Assembly: GCF_000620845.1 (NCBI RefSeq)
Contig: NZ_KK211189.1
Location: forward strand, 883,662 to 947,661
Length of the DNA stretch: 64,000 nt
Reading direction: 5' to 3'
Source: Exiguobacterium marinum DSM 16307
GTDB lineage: Bacteria; Bacillota; Bacilli; Exiguobacteriales; Exiguobacteriaceae
Shown: piece by piece, positions 1 through 7,991 of the stretch
How the letters are laid out: each line of letters starts with the position of its first letter
How positions within the stretch are numbered: the stretch's first letter is position 1
Made by a program: the position numbers and the translations under genes
Notes under the pieces: model-generated
Told to the model about the DNA's origin: nothing
The model's input: the letters and a program-made list of their open reading frames with translations, nothing else
The model's database searches: none

Positions 1-32
1 CGCTCCCCAATCGATGGGGGCGCGTGCTTTTT
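1..32 (+). terminator. Partial intrinsic terminator at window edge
   Basis: CGC-CCCC on the left pairs with GGGG-GCG on the right with one internal mismatch, followed by GTGC and five Ts. The left arm probably continues outside the window (GTGC has no visible partner). It would end a plus-strand gene lying off the left edge and could also serve the minus-strand small gene that stops at 35. Confidence 0.55.
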
Positions 33-34
33 AG

Positions 35-196
35 TTAGTGGATCGTTGTTCGTTTGTTTCGTCCGAGTTGGTTGGCAACGATGAGGCTCGCGCCAAGAAC
101 GACACCGAACACTAATCCGAATAAGTTGTTGAAGAGTAACATGAGGATGATCCCGAAGACGAGACCGATACTCATGAGGCCAATCCGATCAAACAT
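35..196 (-). CDS. Small hydrophobic membrane protein, 53 aa
   Basis: A short reading frame translating to 53 residues, beginning MFDRIGLMSI and ending NKRTTIH. Residues 5-42 are almost entirely hydrophobic with two glycine-containing stretches, so one long or two short membrane segments are likely, followed by a basic tail. The ATG is preceded on the minus strand by AAAAGGGG at good spacing, which makes translation plausible. I do not recognise a named family and no function is proposed. It ends against the terminator at the window edge, so it looks like a self-contained single-gene unit. Confidence 0.6.
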   Translation of the reverse strand: MFDRIGLMSIGLVFGIILMLLFNNLFGLVFGVVLGASLIVANQLGRNKRTTIH

Positions 197-285
197 AGTG
201 AATCCCCTTTTCTGTAGTTGTGCACCTCAATGATTACCCGAGAATTTCAAAGAAAGAACACCGACGAAATGGATCGATTGATTCA

Positions 286-1203
286 TTATACGTGTTTGGC
301 CGAACTAGGTTTCGTTTTGTAGAAACTATAGAGAACGCTAATCAAGATGACGAGAACGATTGTCCCGAGCGACATCCAGATCGGCATCTTGTACACATCA
401 CCTAAAATCATCTTCGCCCCGATAAAGACGAGCATGAAACTGAGGCCGTGCTTCAAGTAATAGAAGCGGTCGATCAAGTTGGCGAGAACGAAGTAGAGAC
501 TACGAAGTCCAAGAATCGCCATGATATTCGCATAGAAGATGATATACGGGTCACGCGAATACGCGAAGCTCGCGGCGACCGAATCGACGGCGAAGACGAT
601 ATCCGACAACTCGATGAAGATGAGCGCGATGAAGAGCGGTGTGAAGAACAACTTCCCGTTGATCCGTTTCGTGAACTTCCCAGATGAAATGTCTTGTGTG
701 ATCGGAAGGCGTCGTTCGAGCCAACGAATCGTCTTATTTTCTTCAAGTGACTCGTCTTTCCCGATATTTTTATACATCACCCAACCCGTATAGACGAGGA
801 ACGCTCCGAACACGTAGTACACCCAACCGAAGTTTTCTAACAACGATACCCCAGCGACGATGAAGACGGCGCGGAAAAGAATCGCTCCGAGAATCCCCCA
901 GAACAACACTTTGTGCTGATACTTGAGCGGGATGGCGAAGTAGGCAAAGACGAGCGAGAAGACGAACACGTTATCAATCGCGAGTGCCTTCTCGATGAAG
1001 TATACGCTCGCATATTCCGTCGCGGCCGTACTGCCTTGCGTGTAGAACAACCATCCCCCGAATACGAGGGCAATCCCAATCCAGACAAACGTCCATGTCC
1101 ATGCCTCGCGGAGCGAGACTTCGTGTGCCTTGCGGTGGAACACCCCGAGGTCAAGCGCGAGCATGAAGATGACGATGAGTAAAAACCCGATGAGTAGGGT
1201 CAA
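286..1203 (-). CDS. TerC/Alx-family integral membrane protein, probable metal exporter
   Basis: About 305 residues with eight or nine membrane segments. The acidic membrane motifs typical of TerC proteins are visible: KALAIDNVFVFS near residue 75 and ELSDIVFAVDS near residue 200. Family knowledge: TerC/YceF/YkoY-type proteins export manganese and may metallate secreted proteins; the substrate here is inferred only. The start is one of three consecutive TTG codons (1209, 1206, 1203). AGGAGG lies at 1212-1217, so the TTG at 1203 (8-nt gap) or 1206 (5-nt gap) fits better than 1209 (2 nt). It is transcribed divergently from the NmrA-like gene, and a palindrome fills the spacer of its promoter. 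No yybP-ykoY riboswitch fold was recognised in the leader. Confidence 0.9.
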   Translation of the reverse strand: MTLLIGFLLIVIFMLALDLGVFHRKAHEVSLREAWTWTFVWIGIALVFGGWLFYTQGSTAATEYASVYFIEKALAIDNVFVFSLVFAYFAIPLKYQHKVLFWGILGAILFRAVFIVAGVSLLENFGWVYYVFGAFLVYTGWVMYKNIGKDESLEENKTIRWLERRLPITQDISSGKFTKRINGKLFFTPLFIALIFIELSDIVFAVDSVAASFAYSRDPYIIFYANIMAILGLRSLYFVLANLIDRFYYLKHGLSFMLVFIGAKMILGDVYKMPIWMSLGTIVLVILISVLYSFYKTKPSSAKHV

Positions 1204-1220
1204 CAACAATTCCTCCTTTT

Positions 1221-1275
1221 AAGTTCATGCGAACCTTTATATCATTAATTTAAGTTCATATGAACTTGAAGTCAA
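1221..1275 (-). promoter_or_regulatory. TerC-gene promoter with palindromic operator pair
   Basis: On the minus strand TTGACT (1270-1275) is followed after exactly 17 nt by TAAATT (1247-1252). The spacer is filled by the perfect 16-bp palindrome AAGTTCATATGAACTT (1252-1267). An imperfect copy, AAGTTCATGCGAACCTT (1221-1237), lies about three helical turns downstream near the expected transcript start. The geometry suits a dimeric repressor binding twice. Which protein binds is unknown. Confidence 0.7.
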
Positions 1276-1351
1276 GTGTTATTTTGTTATCGAGTTAATT
1301 GCATGTAGAGAACGGGAATATATTCTGAAGCATGAGAAAGGGGATGGCCGC

Positions 1352-2209
1352 ATGAAATATTTAGTCACAGGAGCAACGGGTAAACTCGGCTCGAAGATCG
1401 TGGAGGAGCTACTCAAATCAATTGATACGAGTGATCTAGCTGTCAGTGTACGGAATCCAGAGAAAGCCGCTTCACTCAAAGAGCGCGGGGTCGATGTGCG
1501 ACATGGTGACTTCGATCAGTCGGACACACTCGATGAAGCGTTCAAAGGTGTCGAACGTCTTTTGATCATCTCGGCAGATGGCGACAACGACACGCGGATT
1601 CGTCAACATACGAACGCAGTCGAGGCGGCAAAACGGGCTGATGTTTCATTCATCGCCTATACGAGTCTCGCCGATGCGACAGACAGTGAGAACTTGATGG
1701 CACCTCCACACGTCGTCACAGAGGAAGCGATTGTCGAGTCAGGTATTCCGTATGCATTCTTACGGAACAACTGGTACTTAGAGAACGAGTTGTCGAGCAT
1801 TCAGGCAGTCGTTGACGGGGCACCATGGATCACGGCGGCTCGGGATGGGAAAGTCGGATGGGCACTTCAACAAGATTATGCAGAAGCTGCGGCGAATGTC
1901 CTGTTGAAAGAACAGCAGGAGAGTGCTGTCTATGAATTGTCTGGACCACTTCATACCCAACAAGATCTTGTAGACGCACTCAGTGAAGTGTTAGGCCGTG
2001 ACGTGATGATGCAAGAGCTGAGCCTCGAGGCATACGAAGAGACGATGCGTGGGGCAGGGATGCCCGATGACCTGGTCGCACTTCTTGCTGGCATTCAACG
2101 AAGCATCCGTCAAGGAACGCTCGAGATTCACGAGAGCGACTTTGAACCGGTTCTCGGACGTCCGGTCACATCGCTTCAAGAAGGAATTCGTCAATTACTC
2201 GATCGATAA
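1352..2209 (+). CDS. NmrA-like NAD(P)-binding oxidoreductase (QorB-type SDR)
   Basis: A 285-residue atypical short-chain dehydrogenase. The N-terminal Rossmann motif GATGKLG (residues 7-13) binds NAD(P); the chain then follows the NmrA/QorB pattern with the AYTSLADAT stretch near residue 103 and FLRNNWYLEN near 135. QorB-type members reduce quinones or sense the NADP ratio; the substrate here is not determined. RBS AGAAAGGGG precedes the ATG. It is divergent from the TerC gene, so the palindromes between them may act on both. A strong terminator follows at once, so it is monocistronic. Confidence 0.85.
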   Translation: MKYLVTGATGKLGSKIVEELLKSIDTSDLAVSVRNPEKAASLKERGVDVRHGDFDQSDTLDEAFKGVERLLIISADGDNDTRIRQHTNAVEAAKRADVSFIAYTSLADATDSENLMAPPHVVTEEAIVESGIPYAFLRNNWYLENELSSIQAVVDGAPWITAARDGKVGWALQQDYAEAAANVLLKEQQESAVYELSGPLHTQQDLVDALSEVLGRDVMMQELSLEAYEETMRGAGMPDDLVALLAGIQRSIRQGTLEIHESDFEPVLGRPVTSLQEGIRQLLDR

Positions 2210-2250
2210 TACAAATGCCCCCGACCGCTTGGTCGAGGGCATTTGTATTA
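2208..2250. terminator. Bidirectional terminator
   Basis: AATACAAATGCCC pairs with GGGCATTTGTATT around a second short stem (CGACC/GGTCG). A-rich and T-rich flanks serve both the plus gene ending at 2209 and the minus gene ending at 2248, whose stop codons lie within it. Confidence 0.85.
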
Positions 2251-3780
2251 CGTGCGTGATGCGTGATCTTCGAGTTGTGTCGTCACATCTTCAAGTGCGT
2301 TCGCCGTGATGGCAAGACGGTCTGACATCGAACTGAGCTCTTTTTGGACGGCGACCTGTTCTTCCGTTGCGGCGGCCACGTGATGAATCTGTTGTTGCAG
2401 TTCGCTTGAAGCGTGTTTCGTTGATTCGAGGCGTGTTTCAAGCGTCTCCATCTGCGTGGTCACGAGTTGTCTCGTTTCTTGAATCGACGCGATTTGTGCA
2501 TCGATTTCGGACACGTCTTCAGTGAGGCGACCGAAGACGGCCGTCACGTCATTTGTGACGGTTTGACAGTTCTCTGTTGCTTGTTTGAAAAGGTGAGCCG
2601 ATTTCGACACGACCGTCGTATCATCCATCAATCCACCGAGGACACGGGTCATCTCGGATGCATATTCGCGTGACTGGGCGGCGAGCTTCCCGACTTCAGA
2701 AGCGACGACGGCAAAGCCACGACCAGCTTCTCCGGCACGAGCCGCTTCAATGGATGCGTTCAAGGCGAGCATATTCGTCTGTTCACTGATTGAGCCGACT
2801 TGCTGCAAGATGCCTTGGATTTCAGAGGAACGATTCGTCATCGTTGCGACGATCTGCTCGAGTTGCTCGGATTCCGTGATGATTTCATGTACTTTTTCTT
2901 CCATGAGACGCATATCCGTATTCCCAGAAAGGGCGTCTTTGGCGATGCGGGAAGAGGCTGCTGCCGTTTGCGCCATCCGTTCCTGGATGAGTGCTGTCAG
3001 GGAACGAATCGATTGAATTTCATCAGCCCCTTGCACCATGGAAGCTTGTTGGGACGAGGCGTGCGCGACAATCGGGTCGACCGTGATGGCAATCTGTTCA
3101 CCAGATTCGAGTGACTGGTTCGCAGCCGATTCGAGTTCTTCCGCGTGGTTATTCAAGGACTGAACGAGGGAACTGACGTCTTGAATCGCTTGTTGAAGCA
3201 ACGCTCGTGTTTCCTGTTCTTGTGTCTCGATCCGTTCCGATTCTTTATTGCGGTAGTAAATCTGGGCGACGAGTACCGCACTGAGCAGGATCAAGTATAC
3301 GGCATGGATGAGTAACAAGCTGAACGGATAATCGCTCGTTCCACAAATCATCTCAGGAAATAAAGCGTATCCCGCTAAATGTTGAACAGCAAAGATGCCA
3401 GCGCTGTAGAGGATCAAGTCGATGCGACGCATGAACGACAAAATCGCCAAGACGACAAAGATGGAGAAGTGATATTCAACGAGTCCTTGTCCACCGGCGA
3501 CCGTCGAGATGCTCGCGAAGGTGAGCGTGAGCATCATCCAATACGGGAACGTTTTATCTTCTCTTTTTAGGCTGACGAGCATCATTCCGAAGAAGACGAG
3601 TGGGAGTGCGAAGAGCACCCACGTTACACTTGAATACACATAGTCATCTGCGCCGTTTCGTAAAATCGTATACGTATAAGCAAATTCCGTGAAACGGTGA
3701 AGCAAATGGACGACAACCGACGTCATTACAATCAATAACGTCGTCAACAACATCAACTGATTTCGTTTCGTAAAACTCAT
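2248..3780 (-). CDS. Methyl-accepting chemotaxis protein with multi-spanning sensor
   Basis: 510 residues. The N-terminal ~200 residues hold about six hydrophobic membrane segments and no large extracellular loop, so sensing is probably within or close to the membrane. The C-terminal ~300 residues form the coiled-coil MCP signalling domain. The hairpin tip [19 protein letters not shown], which contacts CheA/CheW, is intact near residue 340, followed by [15 protein letters not shown]. Glu/Gln-rich heptads on either side are candidate methylation sites. It has no extracellular ligand domain and no clear HAMP. RBS GAGGAAAG precedes the ATG. A sigma-D-like promoter upstream fits co-regulation with motility. 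Confidence 0.93.
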   Translation of the reverse strand: MSFTKRNQLMLLTTLLIVMTSVVVHLLHRFTEFAYTYTILRNGADDYVYSSVTWVLFALPLVFFGMMLVSLKREDKTFPYWMMLTLTFASISTVAGGQGLVEYHFSIFVVLAILSFMRRIDLILYSAGIFAVQHLAGYALFPEMICGTSDYPFSLLLIHAVYLILLSAVLVAQIYYRNKESERIETQEQETRALLQQAIQDVSSLVQSLNNHAEELESAANQSLESGEQIAITVDPIVAHASSQQASMVQGADEIQSIRSLTALIQERMAQTAAASSRIAKDALSGNTDMRLMEEKVHEIITESEQLEQIVATMTNRSSEIQGILQQVGSISEQTNMLALNASIEAARAGEAGRGFAVVASEVGKLAAQSREYASEMTRVLGGLMDDTTVVSKSAHLFKQATENCQTVTNDVTAVFGRLTEDVSEIDAQIASIQETRQLVTTQMETLETRLESTKHASSELQQQIHHVAAATEEQVAVQKELSSMSDRLAITANALEDVTTQLEDHASRT

Positions 3781-3825
3781 GTTTCTTTCCTCACATTCTC
3801 GTTTTCATTTGTTGTAGCTCTATAC

Positions 3826-3852
3826 ATATCGGAAGAAGTTCACAGAAGTTTA
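3826..3852 (-). promoter_or_regulatory. Sigma-D-like motility promoter of the chemotaxis receptor
   Basis: Read on the minus strand: TAAA (3849-3852), 15 nt, TCCGATAT (3826-3833). The B. subtilis sigma-D consensus is TAAA-N14-16-GCCGATAT, so the match is 4/4 and 7/8 with ideal spacing. It lies about 45 nt upstream of the receptor start codon. Confidence 0.75.
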
Positions 3853-3875
3853 TTCTATTTACACATTCACGGCAC

Positions 3876-3897
3876 AAAAAAAGAGCATGATGCTCCT
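3876..3897 (-). terminator. Terminator of the TVP38-family gene
   Basis: On the minus strand GAGCA-TCA-TGCTC is followed by seven Ts. It sits just beyond the stop of the gene ending at 3910. Confidence 0.8.
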
Positions 3898-3909
3898 TTT
3901 CATGAGTTT

Positions 3910-4551
3910 TCAATTCAACCCAAGCCACTTTTTAACAGGCTCACGGAAGATATATGTGACAACAATCAACCCGGTGAAGACGAGCGCGGCGATGAAAATC
4001 GTGGTGACACTACCTGAAGCGAGGCTTGCCCCAAGAAAACTATAAGCGAACGTCCCCGGAATCATGCCGAGCACGGTCGCCGGGACGAAGGCACTGAAAC
4101 GGACGCGTGAGATTCCGCCGGCGTAGCTGAGTAAGTCAAAACTGACGAGCGGGATCAGTCGTAAGACGAACACATATAAGAAACCGCGGCGTTCCATCTG
4201 GGTGAACAGCTTCTCCGACCACGGATAACGGTCAACATTGATAACCGAGCGGCCGAAAAAGCGCCCCATAACGTAACCGGTCGTCGCAGCAGCGGTCGCA
4301 CCGATGATGATATAGAGGACTCCTGGCCATACGCCGAACGCGAGACCGGCTCCAAGTGACAGCACAGATGTCGGTAAAAAGGCGACTGGCCCGATGGCAT
4401 AAAGAAAAATAAAGAAGAGTGGACCCCAAAATCCAAATGATAAGACGATGTCCCGGATGTCAGACGGACGCAACTCATAATGGAAATGAGTGATATAAAA
4501 CAACGTGCCGAATACGAGTAAAAACAAAGTGATTTTTAGCCAACGTGGCAT
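3910..4551 (-). CDS. TVP38/TMEM64 family membrane protein (VTT domain)
   Basis: 213 residues from the chosen start, with five or six membrane segments. The VTT/SNARE-associated (DedA-like) domain is visible: FWGPLFFIFLYAIGPVAFLP, then SLGAGLAFG, then the small-residue stretch GATAAATTGYVMGRFFGR. Family proteins are lipid scramblases or transporters of polyprenyl and phospholipid headgroups; the cargo here is unknown. An upstream in-frame ATG at 4578 exists, but AAAGGAGGG lies seven to eight nt ahead of the ATG at 4551 (protein MPRWLK...), so the shorter start is preferred. Monocistronic, with its own terminator. Confidence 0.88.
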   Translation of the reverse strand: MPRWLKITLFLLVFGTLFYITHFHYELRPSDIRDIVLSFGFWGPLFFIFLYAIGPVAFLPTSVLSLGAGLAFGVWPGVLYIIIGATAAATTGYVMGRFFGRSVINVDRYPWSEKLFTQMERRGFLYVFVLRLIPLVSFDLLSYAGGISRVRFSAFVPATVLGMIPGTFAYSFLGASLASGSVTTIFIAALVFTGLIVVTYIFREPVKKWLGLN

Positions 4552-4614
4552 GAGGCGTCCCTCCTTTTTTCTAAGCATACCGTAAACTCAGCTCATGAAA
4601 GAATACGAATGTGC

Positions 4615-4641
4615 GAAAAAACCGAAGCGTTAGCCTCGGCT
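4615..4641 (-). terminator. Terminator of the DUF2200-DUF1801 operon
   Basis: On the minus strand GCCGAGGC-TAAC-GCTTCGGT is followed by TTTTTC. It overlaps the last codons of the DUF1801 gene, whose stop is at 4630-4632. Confidence 0.75.
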
Positions 4642-5061
4642 TCCTTCGTAGCGCTGAATCCATTCCTCAACAGTCATCTTCTCGACGAGTTCCCCGACCA
4701 AGTCAAACGGGATCCGTTTCACGTTATTGAAGCGAATACAGCTTTTGCCCATATCGAGCTTTGTCGGGACGCGATTCGCATACTCCTGTTTGAACCAAGC
4801 GAGCAATTCAGGATCGGAGTAAATGCCCATATGATAGAGTCCGATATGACGTTTTTGAGCGATTACACTGATGAATGGTAAGGGAGTATGAAGTGTGACA
4901 TGATACCCGGATGGATATGTGTCGAGTGGGACGACGTAATGAATCCCATGTCCATCGGTCGTCTTTTCAAACCCTTCTGGTAGATGCTCATCGATGACCT
5001 CAATCAGATGAATGAAAGAATCAAGTCGTGCCTCGTCCACGAGTGTCGTCACGTCCATCAT
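4630..5061 (-). CDS. DUF1801 domain protein
   Basis: 143 residues. The C-terminal pattern [18 protein letters not shown] is typical of the DUF1801/YdhG family (YjbR-like fold), whose biochemical role is not firmly established. No membrane segment or signal peptide. Its ATG overlaps the stop of the DUF2200 gene by four bases, so the two are translationally coupled. A second in-frame ATG follows the first at once and would serve equally. Confidence 0.8.
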   Translation of the reverse strand: MMDVTTLVDEARLDSFIHLIEVIDEHLPEGFEKTTDGHGIHYVVPLDTYPSGYHVTLHTPLPFISVIAQKRHIGLYHMGIYSDPELLAWFKQEYANRVPTKLDMGKSCIRFNNVKRIPFDLVGELVEKMTVEEWIQRYEGSRG

Positions 5062-5414
5062 GATTCGCCTCCTCGTAAGATTTTCTCCATTTTCTTGCCC
5101 CTCGCCAACTCATCGATGAGTTTATCCAAGTAACGAATCTCGCGCATGAGTGGCTCTTCGACGTTTTCGACACGTACACCACAAACGACGCCTTTGATGA
5201 GGGTACGGTCTTCATTTAGATGTGGTGCCGAAGCGAAGAACGTATCGAAATCTACTTCGTCCGCAAGTTGACGCTCGAGTCCGGTCTCGTCATATCCCGT
5301 CAACCACTCGATGATCGAGTCGACCTCTTCCTTCGTTCGTCCTTTCCGTTCGGCTTTGGCGACGTAGTGTGGATAGACGCTCGCAAAGCTCGTAGTGTAA
5401 ATACGGTGTGCCAT
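5058..5414 (-). CDS. DUF2200 family protein
   Basis: 118 residues, soluble. It begins [27 protein letters not shown], and the central [36 protein letters not shown] segment matches what I recall of DUF2200. Function is unknown in the family. First gene of a two-gene operon with the DUF1801 gene (4-bp overlap). Confidence 0.8.
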   Translation of the reverse strand: MAHRIYTTSFASVYPHYVAKAERKGRTKEEVDSIIEWLTGYDETGLERQLADEVDFDTFFASAPHLNEDRTLIKGVVCGVRVENVEEPLMREIRYLDKLIDELARGKKMEKILRGGES

Positions 5415-5472
5415 GTGTCTCCCTCATTTCGGTCCTATTTTCTTTATTTTCTCATATTTAGATCGACGTGGG

Positions 5473-6138
5473 TTACACCCATTCCATAATCCCGTTTAAC
5501 TCTTCATAAATCGCATCCGGTTTAACATCGAACGCTTCGAACGGCAAGTCGTTCCGATTGATCCATGCCGCATGGAAGCCGAAGTTTTTTGCCCCGGCGA
5601 TGTCCCATCCGTTCGACGATAAGAAGAGCACCTCGTCACGACGAAGACCGGACGTCTTGAACCAGTGCATGTAGGCGGCTGGCGTTGGTTTCGGTTGTTT
5701 GATCCCGTCGACACTGACGACTTCATCGAAATAGTCGGTAAGTCCGGCATTTTGAAGCAATACCTCGAGCATCTCGTTCGTCCCGTTCGAAAGGATGACG
5801 GTCTCCACGTCATGCAGCTCTTTTAGGACCGACTCGACCTCCTCATACGGGGTGAGGTGCGCATACGATGCAATCAGATGTTGTTCGATTTCATCCGTCG
5901 CTTTTGCGTCATGCACGGCGAGCGCGTAACGGAGTGCGTCCCGGGTCACTGTATCGAAATCTTCATATCGTCCCATCATGTGCCGCCAAAAGAAATACTC
6001 AAGTTGTTTCGTTCGCCACACTTGACTGATAGCTGCTCCTTTTTCAGGGAACTCTTGTTCACAGGCATCTTTTACAGAATGGACGTCGAATAATGTGCCG
6101 TATACGTCAAAGACGATGGCTTTGATCGTTGGTTTCAT
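5473..6138 (-). CDS. Haloacid dehalogenase type II (HAD superfamily)
   Basis: 221 residues. HAD motif I is FDVYGTLFD with the nucleophile Asp11, motif II is LSNGT (Ser117), the lysine of motif III lies in KQPKP (Lys150), and motif IV is SSNGWDIAGAK (Asp179). The SSNxWD form of motif IV and the ~220-residue length are characteristic of L-2-haloacid dehalogenases, which hydrolyse C-halogen bonds through an aspartyl ester. Annotation by homology often over-reaches here, and a phosphatase is possible. Cap insertion follows motif I (residues 15-100). Divergent from the PaiB-like gene. Confidence 0.88.
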   Translation of the reverse strand: MKPTIKAIVFDVYGTLFDVHSVKDACEQEFPEKGAAISQVWRTKQLEYFFWRHMMGRYEDFDTVTRDALRYALAVHDAKATDEIEQHLIASYAHLTPYEEVESVLKELHDVETVILSNGTNEMLEVLLQNAGLTDYFDEVVSVDGIKQPKPTPAAYMHWFKTSGLRRDEVLFLSSNGWDIAGAKNFGFHAAWINRNDLPFEAFDVKPDAIYEELNGIMEWV

Positions 6139-6207
6139 AAAAACATTCCTCCTTCTGTGTCGATATACCCGTCTTGTTCAGAATATAATAGGAGAAAGGG
6201 GGACATT

Positions 6208-6801
6208 ATGTATATTCCAAAACAATATTCGGTCAAAGAGCGAGCTGAGATTTACGCGTTTCTCGATGCCCATCCATTCGGTACCATCGTCACGCATGAT
6301 GGGGACAAACCGATTGCGACGCACGTTCCTTTACGATTTGACGAGGTGAACGGTCAACTGACGACTCACGTGTCAAAAGCGAATCCACAGTGGCGAACGA
6401 TTGAAGAACAGACGGTCCTCGTCATCTTCCAAGGTTCGGACGCATATGTGTCAGCATCCTGGTACGGGCACGAAGACGTATCGACTTGGAATTATCAAGC
6501 CGTACACGTGTATGGGCGTGCGACGATTCTCAATGAAAACGAGTTGGTTGAGGAACTAGCAGGATTACTACACGAGCATGAAGGGGAACGTGAGCATGCA
6601 GTGCGTTGGGATACATTATCAGAACCGGTAAAGCGACAAATGCACGGTGTCGTCGGGTTTCGGATCGAGATCACTGACATGCAGGCGACGTTCAAATTAA
6701 GTCAAAATCGAAACGATATGGATCATGAACGGATTGTATCAGAGCTTGAAAAACAAGATGAACCGATTGCTGATGTCATGCGACGCCATCGGGAGTTGTA
6801 A
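6208..6801 (+). CDS. FMN-binding PaiB-like protein
   Basis: 197 residues. It starts MYIPKQYSVK and carries the split-barrel flavin-binding fold of PaiB: HPFGTIVT, ATHVPLRF, HVSKANPQW, SASWYGH, VPTWNY-like VSTWNYQAVHVYGRA, and C-terminal KLSQNR. B. subtilis PaiB is a negative regulator of sporulation and protease genes; whether this protein binds DNA or only FMN is unproven. AGAAAGGGGG lies upstream of the chosen ATG; longer in-frame starts lack such a site. A TATAAT-like -10 (6184-6189) directly precedes the RBS, implying a very short leader. Confidence 0.88.
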   Translation: MYIPKQYSVKERAEIYAFLDAHPFGTIVTHDGDKPIATHVPLRFDEVNGQLTTHVSKANPQWRTIEEQTVLVIFQGSDAYVSASWYGHEDVSTWNYQAVHVYGRATILNENELVEELAGLLHEHEGEREHAVRWDTLSEPVKRQMHGVVGFRIEITDMQATFKLSQNRNDMDHERIVSELEKQDEPIADVMRRHREL

Positions 6802-6804
6802 TCA

Positions 6805-6830
6805 ACCTGTCCTAAAAAGACAGGTTTTTT
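6805..6830 (+). terminator. Terminator of the PaiB-like gene
   Basis: ACCTGTC (6805-6811) pairs with GACAGGT (6819-6825), followed by a T run. Confidence 0.85.
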
Positions 6831-6853
6831 CATATTTCTTTGCCGAATAGCGG

Positions 6854-6905
6854 TTGACATGACTTAGGAGCAGGTCTATACTCATAAATGATAATGATTA
6901 TCAGT
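6854..6905 (+). promoter_or_regulatory. Fur-controlled promoter of the siderophore operon
   Basis: TTGACA (6854-6859), 17-nt spacer, TATACT (6877-6882): a near-consensus sigma-A promoter. Starting seven bases after the -10 is a perfect 7-1-7 Fur box, TGATAATGATTATCA (6889-6903). It covers the transcription start, so iron-loaded Fur should block initiation. Confidence 0.92.
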
Positions 6906-6947
6906 ATCGATAAAATACAGAAAAAGTTCGAAAAGGAGAATAATCAC

Positions 6948-7991
6948 GTGAACAAGACAATGAAGAAGTGGTTACATATGTTTATCTTTGTATCGGCATT
7001 TGCACTCATTTTAGCCGGTTGTGGTTCAGAAGAAGCTGAGAACGCTTCCACGAATGAAGGTACCGAGGAGTCGGCAGAAGGTTACCCGATCACAATCGAG
7101 CATGCGTTTGGGGAAACGGTCATCGAAGAAAGACCAGAGCGCGTCGCTACGATTTCATGGGGGAACCATGACGTCGCGCTCGCACTCGATGTCGTACCGG
7201 TCGGACTCTCGGCTGCGAACTACGGTGTCCAAGACGACAGCGGCATGCTTCCATGGACAGCTGAGAAGTTGAAAGCGCTCGGGGAAGAGAACCCGAACAT
7301 CTATCAAGACACGGACGGATTAGACTTTGAAGCAATTGCCGATTCAAACCCGGACGTCATCTTAGCGGCCTACTCAGGCATCACGCAAGAAGATTACGAC
7401 ACACTCAGCCAAATCGCGCCAGTCGTGGCGTACAAAGAGACACCTTGGGTCACGTCATGGCAAGACATGGTTCGTTATGACTCACTCGCGATGGGGCTTG
7501 GTGAAGAAGGTGAACAATTGATTAAAGACACGGAGCAGTTGATTACAGACAAGGCGACAGCCGTTTCTGAGATTGCCGGTAAAAAAGCCGCTTTCGTTTC
7601 GATGAGCGCGGAAGACCTCTCAAAATTCTATATTTACACAACGGGTGACCCTAGAGGTGCTTTCATTGAAGAGCTCGGGATGGAGTATCCACAAAACATT
7701 TTAGATGAAGCGGAAAAAGCAGATAGCTTCTATCTTGAACTCAGTAAAGAGAACGTCGACATCTTGAACGACGTCGACATCTTCGTCACTTACGGAAATG
7801 AAGACACGTTGAAGGCGCTTCAAGCAGACCCGCTCTACAGTAAAGTACCAGCTATCGAGCGTGGTTCGGTCGTCTTGATCGAAGACAACACACCACTCGC
7901 AGCGGCTGGAACACCGACGCCACTTTCAATCGAATATACGATTGATGAGTACGTCTCACGTGTATCGGATGCCCTTGCGAAAGTAAAATGA
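6948..7991 (+). CDS. Iron-siderophore ABC transporter, substrate-binding lipoprotein
   Basis: 347 residues from a GTG start chosen because AAAAGGAG lies nine nt upstream; an in-frame ATG at 6888 would fall inside the Fur box. The signal peptide ends in the lipobox LAGC (Cys25), giving a membrane-anchored lipoprotein, followed by a Glu/Ser/Thr-rich linker. The rest is a class III (FecB/FhuD-type) binding protein: RPERVATISWGNHDVALAL, LDFEAIADSNPDVILA, and a C-terminal VVLIEDN segment. It delivers a ferric siderophore to the two permeases that follow. Stop overlaps the next start (ATGA). Exact siderophore not determinable. Confidence 0.93.
   Translation: MNKTMKKWLHMFIFVSAFALILAGCGSEEAENASTNEGTEESAEGYPITIEHAFGETVIEERPERVATISWGNHDVALALDVVPVGLSAANYGVQDDSGMLPWTAEKLKALGEENPNIYQDTDGLDFEAIADSNPDVILAAYSGITQEDYDTLSQIAPVVAYKETPWVTSWQDMVRYDSLAMGLGEEGEQLIKDTEQLITDKATAVSEIAGKKAAFVSMSAEDLSKFYIYTTGDPRGAFIEELGMEYPQNILDEAEKADSFYLELSKENVDILNDVDIFVTYGNEDTLKALQADPLYSKVPAIERGSVVLIEDNTPLAAAGTPTPLSIEYTIDEYVSRVSDALAKVK

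Noticed and set aside
1210-1330. Possible yybP-ykoY manganese riboswitch in the TerC leader
   Set aside because: The distance from promoter to start codon is only about 40 nt, too short for that riboswitch, and its conserved loops were not seen.
2100-2245. Plus-strand frame 2049-2309 across the NmrA gene end
   Set aside because: It is a shifted-frame shadow crossing a strong bidirectional terminator.
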